A stretch of 64,000 nt of DNA from Bacteroidales bacterium. GTDB taxonomy: Bacteria; Bacteroidota; Bacteroidia; Bacteroidales; UBA3824. Below the pieces are notes generated by a model. It was not told the DNA's origin. It did no database searches and worked only from the letters and a program-made list of their open reading frames with translations. Within the stretch, counting starts at the first letter, position 1. Every line of letters starts with the position of its first letter. Of this stretch, positions 8,549 through 15,544 are shown piece by piece. The translations under genes and the position numbers were made by a program. The DNA is taken from contig JAFXUC010000126.1 of assembly GCA_017535325.1 (NCBI GenBank), forward strand, positions 1 to 64,000. The letters run 5' to 3'.

Positions 8549-8604
8549 CAAAATTAAGGTTTGACGTTTTTTTTACGGTGGACATACAATTTTCTAAGGT
8601 GGAC
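8549..8604 (-). promoter_or_regulatory. GH43 promoter with direct-repeat putative activator sites
   Basis: On the minus strand a -7 box TAATTTTG lies at 8549-8556. There is no TTTG at -33; that position is taken by GTCCACC (8577-8583), repeated exactly at 8598-8604, 21 bp (two helix turns) further upstream. A third copy is at 8652-8658. A weak -35 region plus tandem sites two turns apart is how AraC-like regulators activate promoters. Binding is inferred, not shown. Confidence 0.5.
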
Positions 8605-8660
8605 GGAGTATGTTTTTTGCGGCTTTTCAGTTAGACAAACCGCGGTAAAAAGGTGGACAA

Positions 8661-8693
8661 AAAAAGAGCGGAACGTTTTTTAATGCGTTCCGC
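8661..8693 (-). terminator. Terminator of the chemoreceptor gene
   Basis: Stem GCGGAACG/CGTTCCGC (arms 8668-8675 and 8686-8693, 10-base loop). Read on the minus strand it is followed by CTCTTTTTTT, a proper U tract, 11 bp after the stop of the gene at 8704. Confidence 0.8.
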
Positions 8694-8703
8694 CCGGTGC
8701 TTT

Positions 8704-10536
8704 TTATTTTGTTTTAAAGAATCTTATCAGTTCTTGAAGTTTTTCCGCCTGAGTCATCAGATTTCCGGAATTTGCCGAAACTTCTTCGGCGATTGTCGCA
8801 AACTGCTGGATTCCCGAATTGAACCTCTGGACGGCTGTGTTGATTTGCGCACTTCCCGAAGACTGTTCCCGGCTCGACGAGGCGATTTCCTGAACAAGTC
8901 CCGTTGTTCTTTCCATTTCGGGCAAAACTTTTGAGAAAACCTCGCCGGTAAGTTTTGCAACGCTGACACCGCCCGAACTTACAGAGTCGATGTCTTTTGC
9001 GGCGATTGCGCATTTTTCTGCAAGTTTTCTGACCTCGGCTGCCACAACTGCGAAACCTTTGCCGTGTTCACCGGCTCTTGCCGCTTCAACGGCGGCGTTA
9101 AGCGCGAGAATGTTGGTCTGAAAGGCGATGTCGTCGATGACGGAAATTTTTTGCGCAATTTCGGCGATGGCTTTGACGGTCTTTTTTGCAGCCGCGTCGC
9201 AGTCGCGGATTGTCTTTGCTGCGGCGTTGACGATTTCTTCGGTTTTGACGGCATACTGACTGTTCTGCTCTATTGACGATGCCATTTCTTCGACAGCCGA
9301 ACTTATTTCTTCCGCCGAAGAAGCCTGTTCCGACGCGCTGCCGCTCATCTGCTGACTTGCTTTTGTCATATCGGAAGCCGCAGTGGAAATCATGTCGGAA
9401 GTCTCTGAAAGTGAAACAATTATTTGCGAAAGCGTGTCTTTCATGTCTGCCATTGAATTGTTGAGCAGTGCAAGTTCGCTTTCGCCGTCCGTGCGGTCAA
9501 ACTCGGCGGTAAGGTCGCCTGAGGTAAGTTGCTGCGTTTTGATTGTGTTTTCGTTAAGACCTTTTATTATTATGCTGACGGTGCGGTTGGAAACTATTAA
9601 CACTATTATCAGAATGACAGCCAAAAGCGGATAGCCGACAGCCTGCATTTCGGTTGTAGTGCCTTCTATTGACTGTACGGTCTCAGCAAAATATTTCTCG
9701 ATGACGGAGCAGAGTTCCTCGGTTTTGTTGCGGAGTTTCATACTTTTGGCGGGGAGGGTGTAAACCGTCATTGTCATTTCTTTGGCGTTGGAGAAAAAGT
9801 CATCGCTTTTTTTCAGGTAACTGTTTCTTTCAGCGTTGATTTGGTTGTATTCGCGTTTGAGATTTTCTTCCATCGGAAGTGTGCTGATTTTTTTCAAAAC
9901 GGCATAGTTTTCGTCCAAATATTTGTGGAGAAGTTCGTTGTCGCTTGTAACATCGTGGCAGGTCAGAAGTTTGTTAAGAAGCATAGACCGTCTGATACAC
10001 TCGCACGCCATCGCGTTTTGCGGCTGCTGTTCGAGTTTTTTGTAAAACCTGTCAAGGCTGCCCTCGTATTCCTGTTGAAGTTTTGAAAGTTCAGACATAA
10101 CCTCTTCGCTCTGCTTGTTGAAACCGTCGATTTTGTAAAACGTCTGAGACATATCCTCAAACAGCGTTTTTACCGAGTCGAAACAGGTTTTCAACTCTAC
10201 GGGTATGTCGCCGCCTTCCATTATTTTTGAAAGGGTTTCAAGATTTTTCTGCGCCTCGTTGTAGGTTCTAAAACCTTCTTCGCGGTTTCCTTCTGCTCTG
10301 CCGGTGGCTACAAACATCTGAAAAGCGTTTACCGTGCCGGTAAGACTGTAAAGCATGTCGTCAGCGGCTTGAAGCATCGGAACATATTTCGCGGCGAGTT
10401 CCTTTGTCGTGTTGTTGACAAAACCCAATTTGATAATCGGAATCAGAGCCATAAGCAACAGCGGCCAAATGGCAACGCCGAAGGCAATGCTCAGTTGCGT
10501 GCGGAGTTTTAAATCTTTGAACTTCATACTTTTCAA
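8704..10536 (-). CDS. Methyl-accepting chemotaxis protein
   Basis: 610 residues. First membrane helix at about 15-37, a long helical sensor region (about 40-300), second helix about 303-320 ([14 protein letters not shown]), a HAMP region (about 325-375, with [10 protein letters not shown]) and a cytoplasmic coiled-coil signalling domain. The signalling hairpin is clear: [20 protein letters not shown] then [20 protein letters not shown]. It clusters at poles and controls CheA. Few non-flagellated Bacteroidota keep such receptors; no che genes are in view and there is no C-terminal CheR-tethering pentapeptide. Monocistronic, with its own -7 box and terminator. The ligand is unknown. Confidence 0.92.
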   Translation of the reverse strand: MKSMKFKDLKLRTQLSIAFGVAIWPLLLMALIPIIKLGFVNNTTKELAAKYVPMLQAADDMLYSLTGTVNAFQMFVATGRAEGNREEGFRTYNEAQKNLETLSKIMEGGDIPVELKTCFDSVKTLFEDMSQTFYKIDGFNKQSEEVMSELSKLQQEYEGSLDRFYKKLEQQPQNAMACECIRRSMLLNKLLTCHDVTSDNELLHKYLDENYAVLKKISTLPMEENLKREYNQINAERNSYLKKSDDFFSNAKEMTMTVYTLPAKSMKLRNKTEELCSVIEKYFAETVQSIEGTTTEMQAVGYPLLAVILIIVLIVSNRTVSIIIKGLNENTIKTQQLTSGDLTAEFDRTDGESELALLNNSMADMKDTLSQIIVSLSETSDMISTAASDMTKASQQMSGSASEQASSAEEISSAVEEMASSIEQNSQYAVKTEEIVNAAAKTIRDCDAAAKKTVKAIAEIAQKISVIDDIAFQTNILALNAAVEAARAGEHGKGFAVVAAEVRKLAEKCAIAAKDIDSVSSGGVSVAKLTGEVFSKVLPEMERTTGLVQEIASSSREQSSGSAQINTAVQRFNSGIQQFATIAEEVSANSGNLMTQAEKLQELIRFFKTK

Positions 10537-10559
10537 CTTTTAATTACATTTTTCTCTTA

Positions 10560-10567
10560 CAAAAATA
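10560..10567 (-). promoter_or_regulatory. -7 element of the chemoreceptor gene
   Basis: TATTTTTG on the minus strand, 24 bp before the ATG at 10536. A TTTG (10590-10593 on the minus strand) lies 22 bp further up, slightly beyond the usual 19-21. Confidence 0.6.
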
Positions 10568-10595
10568 ACGCCGAAACAAGCGTTGAAAACAAAAT

Positions 10596-11636
10596 TTAAA
10601 ACTTTTCCTTCAAATATTCCAATTGCCTCAAAAAATCTCCGTCAAACTCATTAATTCTCTGAATATCAAGCGAATCTTTTTTGTTGTAATAGGTCATATA
10701 ACCGGTAAAAAAAGTATTGTTTACGTTTTTGAGACGGTTTTTCTTGATTTTCGCCTTGTCAAAAATCTTAAAATCCAAACCGTCGATGCCGTCAATTATT
10801 CCTGAAATAAACTTCTGTTTTTCAACATCTTTCAATGTGTCTGAAAGTTTTAAAAACCCTTCCGAACAATACAACGAGTCAAGTTTTTTTGCCGAAAACA
10901 AAAAATAATTGGCAAGCGTGAGATTGTCTTCAATCGAGTTGATATAATTTGTCAGAAGTTTTGACTGCTCGCCGTATTTTGATTTCAGATAGAGTTTTGC
11001 ACCGTTTTCGCCGACATAATCCGCAAGATTTTCGTTGAGTTCAGAGTTGTTTTTTACGAAAATCGTGCTGTGTGTGAGTTCGTGAATGATAAGTTCGGCG
11101 AGGTTTGCCTCATCGCGCCTGAGCATCGAGGAAAGAATCGGGTCTTTGAACCAGCCCATCGTAGACCAGCCGCCCGGATTCACAATCCTGACGTCATAGC
11201 CCTGATTTTTAAGACTTTCCGCCTCTTTTTTGGCGTCAGCCTCATCAAAATAACCTTTATAAGGAAGTTTTCCGACAACAGGAAATTTCCAAACGTATTT
11301 TTTAACGCGGTATTTTTCGGCGGCTTGAACAACGTATGCCGTCGCCCTGCCTTTGAGGTCATAAACGGCGTTGTAATTTTCTGAATTTTTCAAGCCCAAC
11401 GAATCCATCGCAAAACGCCTTACTTCGTTGATTATCAGTAGTTTTTGTTTAAGGCTGTCGGGATAGTCCTTGTCAGAGAGCAACTCTGAAATCGGAACGG
11501 CATTTCTTACCATTTCCAACTGTCCGAGGCCTTGCTGAACACCGTAAATCACTAATTTTATGTTAACTAACAAAAAAATCACAATCACGGCGACAACCGC
11601 CAAAATGATTTTTTTCCAAAGCGGGATTTTTTTCAT
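10596..11636 (-). CDS. Predicted membrane-anchored aminopeptidase (COG4324-like)
   Basis: 346 residues from the ATG at 11636. An upstream ATG at 11663 would add nine residues but sits inside the -7 box, so the inner start is chosen. One N-terminal membrane helix (about 6-28) anchors a periplasmic or outer domain. The zinc-metallopeptidase motif HELTH is in the segment AELIIHELTHSTIF (about residues 184-197), followed by NENLADYVG, where the Glu is the likely third ligand, as in gluzincins. This matches the predicted aminopeptidase family PF10023. The substrate is unknown. It is divergent from the mutS-like gene with overlapping promoters. Confidence 0.75.
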   Translation of the reverse strand: MKKIPLWKKIILAVVAVIVIFLLVNIKLVIYGVQQGLGQLEMVRNAVPISELLSDKDYPDSLKQKLLIINEVRRFAMDSLGLKNSENYNAVYDLKGRATAYVVQAAEKYRVKKYVWKFPVVGKLPYKGYFDEADAKKEAESLKNQGYDVRIVNPGGWSTMGWFKDPILSSMLRRDEANLAELIIHELTHSTIFVKNNSELNENLADYVGENGAKLYLKSKYGEQSKLLTNYINSIEDNLTLANYFLFSAKKLDSLYCSEGFLKLSDTLKDVEKQKFISGIIDGIDGLDFKIFDKAKIKKNRLKNVNNTFFTGYMTYYNKKDSLDIQRINEFDGDFLRQLEYLKEKF

Positions 11637-11650
11637 ACAAATTTTATTAA

Positions 11651-11668
11651 TATTTTTGCACAAAATTA
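11651..11668. promoter_or_regulatory. Overlapping divergent promoters (aminopeptidase / MutS-like)
   Basis: Plus-strand TATTTTTG (11651-11658) serves the gene at 11684; minus-strand TAATTTTG (11661-11668) serves the gene starting at 11636. The two -7 boxes face each other two bases apart, so each polymerase footprint covers the other promoter. Both leaders would be short, about 18-20 nt. Confidence 0.6.
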
Positions 11669-11683
11669 ATCAATTTATTTGTT

Positions 11684-13471
11684 ATGACCGACAAAAAAGA
11701 GTTAAAAGATTTTTACAGCCGCAGGCTGTTTTTATTTAATGAGAAATATGACATGTTCCGAAAAAAGGAACGTAACACAAACATTTTCAGAGGGTTATCA
11801 TTTTTAACGGGAACGGGTCTTGCAATCGTTTTTGCGAATTTTTCTCTCGGCTTGATGACTGCGGTGATTTTAGTTTCGATAGTTTTTTTTCTAATTTTCG
11901 TGCAAAAAAACGCAAAATTCCGCCGCGAAAAAGAGTTTAATTTTTATCTCAAACAAGTCAACGAAAACGAGTTAAAAGCCTTGGACAACGACAATTCCGC
12001 GTTTGACGGCGGCGGAAAATTTATCGACAAAAAGCATAATTACAGTTTTGATTTGGACATTTTCGGCGACAAGTCAATTTTCCAAAAAGTTAACCGCACT
12101 ATAACAAAAGGCGGTTACGAACTTCTTGCGAACGGCTTTATGAACCCCGAAAAAAACATCTCCAAAATTCTTGAAATTCAGCAAAATACGTTGCTTTTTG
12201 AAAACGAAACCAAAGCGCGGCAATGTTTTATTGCAACGGGCAGACTTTTTGACGGCGAAATCTCAAAAGAAAACATCAAAAACCTTTCAAAAGCCGAATA
12301 TTTTTTCTCAAAAAACAATTTGTGGAAAATCATTGCGGCGGTATTGATTGTTAGCACCGTAACGACAATTTTACTTGCCTCATACGATTTTATAAATCCG
12401 TTTGTTCCGCTGTTTTTGTTTTTGGTTCAGCAGTTTATTATCATGTTTAACGCAAAGAAAACCAAGACGTTAAGCGACAAAATAGAAAAAAATACAAAAG
12501 CCTTCCAAAAATACCGCAGTCTTTTCAACATCGTTGAAAACATGGAAAACTGTCCCGAAAAATTTTCCGCGCTGATAAAAACGAAAACAATTTCAAAAGC
12601 GTTGAGCGAACTTGCCGTAATTTCCGAGCGTTACGAGCAGCGGCATAATTTTATGTTTGCAATTTTCGGACAGGGTATATTCCTTTATGACGTTTTGATA
12701 AACCTCAGATTTGAAAATTGGGAAAGAAAATTTTGCGGCGAAATCGAAAACTGGTTTTCTGTTATCGCGGAATACGATTTTCTGTTCAGTCTTGCAACCT
12801 TGAAATTCAACAATCCGTCGTGGTGTTTTCCGAAACCGAAGGAAGAAAAATTTATTCTGAACGCCAAAAACGCCGGACATCCGCTCATAAAAGACGAATT
12901 ATGCGTAAGAAACGACATAAAATTTTCTGACAGAAATTTTCTTGTAATCTTAACAGGCGCAAACATGGCGGGCAAAAGCACGTACCTCAGAACTATCGGC
13001 ACAAACCTGATTTTAAGTCAGTTAGGGGCTGTTGTCTGCGCTGAAAAATTTGAATTTTCGCCCGTAGAACTTTATACGAGTATCCGCACGAGCGATTCCG
13101 TGCAGGACAATCAATCGTATTTTTTTGCGGAGTTAAAAAGGCTCGAACAGATTATCAAACGTCTCGAAAACGGCGAAACACTTTTTATAATTGTTGACGA
13201 AATGTTGCGCGGCACAAACTCAAAAGACAAGCACGACGGCAGCGAAAAATTCGTCAAAAAACTCTTAAATTACAACTGTTACGGAATTTTTGCGACCCAC
13301 GACATCGACATCGGAAACATTAAAAACGATTTTCCGCAAAACGTTGATACAAAATGCTTTGAGATTTCGTTTAACGGCGGCGAACTTGTTTTTGACTACA
13401 AAATCAAGGACGGCATTTCGCAAAATCTCAACGCATCTTTCCTTATGAAAAAAATGGGAATTATCGATTAA
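11684..13471 (+). CDS. Membrane-bound MutS-family ATPase
   Basis: 595 residues. Two N-terminal hydrophobic helices (about 37-72), a helical region, two further helices (about 213-255), then the MutS core and the MutS ATPase domain (about 390-595). Walker A is GANMAGKST (about 425-433); the D-loop stretch IRTSDSVQDNQSYFFAEL and Walker B IIVDEMLRGTNSKD are all present, so ATP hydrolysis is likely intact. It has no mismatch-recognition domain I. Bacteroidota carry such proteins annotated only as MutS family; the role is unknown, and a membrane location argues against ordinary mismatch repair. Its TAA overlaps the stop of the convergent ankyrin gene. Confidence 0.8.
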   Translation: MTDKKELKDFYSRRLFLFNEKYDMFRKKERNTNIFRGLSFLTGTGLAIVFANFSLGLMTAVILVSIVFFLIFVQKNAKFRREKEFNFYLKQVNENELKALDNDNSAFDGGGKFIDKKHNYSFDLDIFGDKSIFQKVNRTITKGGYELLANGFMNPEKNISKILEIQQNTLLFENETKARQCFIATGRLFDGEISKENIKNLSKAEYFFSKNNLWKIIAAVLIVSTVTTILLASYDFINPFVPLFLFLVQQFIIMFNAKKTKTLSDKIEKNTKAFQKYRSLFNIVENMENCPEKFSALIKTKTISKALSELAVISERYEQRHNFMFAIFGQGIFLYDVLINLRFENWERKFCGEIENWFSVIAEYDFLFSLATLKFNNPSWCFPKPKEEKFILNAKNAGHPLIKDELCVRNDIKFSDRNFLVILTGANMAGKSTYLRTIGTNLILSQLGAVVCAEKFEFSPVELYTSIRTSDSVQDNQSYFFAELKRLEQIIKRLENGETLFIIVDEMLRGTNSKDKHDGSEKFVKKLLNYNCYGIFATHDIDIGNIKNDFPQNVDTKCFEISFNGGELVFDYKIKDGISQNLNASFLMKKMGIID

Positions 13472-14823
13472 AACTCAAAACTTCCGTACCCTTTAAGACG
13501 TCTTGAAAAATAAAAATCAATTCCGAAACGGAAAACGTTTTTGGGTGCCTGAATCGAGTTTTGATAACCGTAATATTTGTAACCGACAGAAAGACCGATG
13601 AATTTTAAGCGCGAATACAGCCCAACGGACGGCGAATGAAAACTCTCGTTTTCGGGTTTGAACTCCACGGAGCCGTCGTATTTGCCCGAACAATACGAAA
13701 ACTGATAGCCGAGATACGCGCCGAAATCCGCTTTGTCGGTGTTATAAAACGGAAAAAGCTTTTCCAAACCGATGTGCAAAAATGTCAACTTTTCGCGCAG
13801 TTGATAATAATAATTGTCTGAAATTTTTTTCAGGCGGCACATATAACTCGGACGGAAAGAAACCCCGACATAAAAAGCGGTTTTTGTATTGCTTTCATGC
13901 AGACCCGCCTGAAAACCCATACGCGCCTCGTGTTTGGAAAATTCATTAATTTCCGAAAGCGAAAAACGTCTTAAAATCAGCGGCTTATTACTTTTTACGC
14001 CGAGTTTTTTCAACTCTTTTTTAGTAGAAGAATTTTCCGTAAAAACGCTGACGTCTTTCAACGAATAGCCGTATTTTTCTTCCGCTTTATTAAGGTCGAT
14101 ACCGAGATTTTTTATGTATTCCAAGGTTTGGGCATCGGAATACGCGGCAACGTAAACGCCGGGATTACAGAGGTTTTTGTCCGCGCCCGCTTCGGCAAGA
14201 ATTTTTGCGGCTTCCAAATTTCCGCGGCTAAGAGCAACCGACAACGCCGTATGCTCCTGACAAATTTTGTTGACATCGGCTTTGTTTTTCAAAAGCAATG
14301 TTACCGCCGCCGTATCGCCGTAATAAGCCGCAATTTGTAAAGGCGTAGAATTTTCGGAGGCTCTGTCAGGATTAGCACCGTGAAAAAGCAGAACCTCGGC
14401 ACATTCCAAATAGCCGAATTTAACAGCCTGATACAAAGCAGTTTGCTCGTTGCCGTCAAGAAAGTTAACGTCAGTTTGGGAATACAGCAAAAGCAAATCC
14501 GCAACCTTCGGCGAATTTTTTAAAACCGCCGTATGAAGCGCGGGCGGCTCGTTGTCGTAAAGCGGATTTAAGTCGGCGTTAGCACCAGCCTCCATCAACA
14601 TCTTTATTATAGGAATGTTGAGGTTGTCAACTGCGTACATCAAAGCCGTATAACCGTTTGAATCAAAAGCGTTTACATCCGTATTGCGGTTCAAATAATG
14701 CTTTACGTCTTCGGCGTTGTTGTCCTGAACCGCCTTTATCAAAGGAAATTCCTGTGAAAAACCCGTCAAGGCAAACAGCATAAACGCCGTCAAAAGTTTA
14801 TAAAATTTCAAATTTATCTGCAT
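13468..14823 (-). CDS. Secreted ankyrin-repeat protein with barrel-like C-terminal domain
   Basis: 451 residues. Signal peptide to about residue 23 (FMLFALTGFSQ). Six or so ankyrin repeats follow (about 25-245; DSNGYTALMYAVDN, NEQTALYQAVKFGYLECAEV, NSTPLQIAAYYGDTAAVTLL). From about 295 the sequence changes to alternating aromatic/polar strands (GMGFQAGL, AFYVGVSFRPSY, DFGAYLGYQFSY, FIGLSVGYKYYGY, FRFGIDFYFS) and ends in Phe, like a small outer-membrane barrel. An ankyrin head with an outer-membrane barrel would place protein-binding repeats in the periplasm. The start overlaps the nitrilase gene by 26 bp; later Met codons would destroy the signal peptide. Confidence 0.7.
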   Translation of the reverse strand: MQINLKFYKLLTAFMLFALTGFSQEFPLIKAVQDNNAEDVKHYLNRNTDVNAFDSNGYTALMYAVDNLNIPIIKMLMEAGANADLNPLYDNEPPALHTAVLKNSPKVADLLLLYSQTDVNFLDGNEQTALYQAVKFGYLECAEVLLFHGANPDRASENSTPLQIAAYYGDTAAVTLLLKNKADVNKICQEHTALSVALSRGNLEAAKILAEAGADKNLCNPGVYVAAYSDAQTLEYIKNLGIDLNKAEEKYGYSLKDVSVFTENSSTKKELKKLGVKSNKPLILRRFSLSEINEFSKHEARMGFQAGLHESNTKTAFYVGVSFRPSYMCRLKKISDNYYYQLREKLTFLHIGLEKLFPFYNTDKADFGAYLGYQFSYCSGKYDGSVEFKPENESFHSPSVGLYSRLKFIGLSVGYKYYGYQNSIQAPKNVFRFGIDFYFSRRLKGYGSFEF

Positions 14824-15526
14824 CTGAAAGATATTTTTTTCGTTCGCGGTAACTGTTCAATTTGGCTAAATCCAATTCAAAAAATGCAATCCTTTCGGTT
14901 TCGGGAATGTTCAAAAGCGGTTTTCCGTCGGCAAAAAACACGTCGGAGCCGCCAAGACCGTTGCAGTTGACAGAATAAGCGACGTTTTCCAAAGCGCGTG
15001 AGGAAAGCAATAGGTCTTTGTCGAACTGCCTTACTAACGGCCACTGCGAAACGCACAGCAAAACATCGTATGTATCTTCCGATTGTCTGCACCAGACAGG
15101 AAACCTCAAATCGTAACACACTGCAACTCTAAAATTTATGCCGTCAATTTTGAACTGCAAATTTTTATCGCCTTGTTTACAATACTTTGTTTCAAAATCT
15201 CCGAAAAGATGTCGTTTCTCTGTAAAATATTCTCCGCCGTCTTTGGTAACAACAGCAAAACGGTTGACGAATTTGCCTTTTTCTTTTTTCACGTAAAAAC
15301 TTCCGCAGACCGAGATTTCGTGCTTTTCTGACAACTGGTGAAAAAAAATCAGGTTTTCCATCGACGGAAATTTTGTGCCGGAGTTCACGCCCCAGCCGGT
15401 GTCAAAAACTTCGGGCAAAATCCAAAAATCACCCTTTTTTGCACTTTTGTTAACCTCTTCCAAAATTTCGGAATAAGTTATTTTGCCGTTTTCTTTATCT
15501 TGGGATTCCAATAAAACTATACGCAT
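14798..15526 (-). CDS. Nitrilase-superfamily amidohydrolase (omega-amidase-like)
   Basis: 242 residues, cytoplasmic. The catalytic Glu-Lys-Cys triad is complete: Glu39 (LPEVFDTGW), Lys104 (EKRHLF) and Cys137 (VCYDLRFPVW). The D-L-R-F-P-x-W context is that of omega-amidase/YafV-type enzymes, which hydrolyse alpha-ketoglutaramate or similar omega-amides made by side reactions of transaminases. Third gene in a unit: 18 bp after the helicase gene and overlapping the ankyrin gene by 26 bp. No functional link with those neighbours is evident. Confidence 0.85.
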   Translation of the reverse strand: MRIVLLESQDKENGKITYSEILEEVNKSAKKGDFWILPEVFDTGWGVNSGTKFPSMENLIFFHQLSEKHEISVCGSFYVKKEKGKFVNRFAVVTKDGGEYFTEKRHLFGDFETKYCKQGDKNLQFKIDGINFRVAVCYDLRFPVWCRQSEDTYDVLLCVSQWPLVRQFDKDLLLSSRALENVAYSVNCNGLGGSDVFFADGKPLLNIPETERIAFFELDLAKLNSYRERKKYLSDADKFEIL

Positions 15527-15544
15527 TATATATTTTTTTTAAAG

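Noticed and set aside
8500-8703. A short gene between the GH43 unit and the chemoreceptor
   Set aside because: No frame with coding character; the stretch is explained by promoter, repeats and terminator.
11637-11663. Upstream ATG of the aminopeptidase gene
   Set aside because: It falls inside the -7 box TAATTTTG, so it would not be in the transcript.
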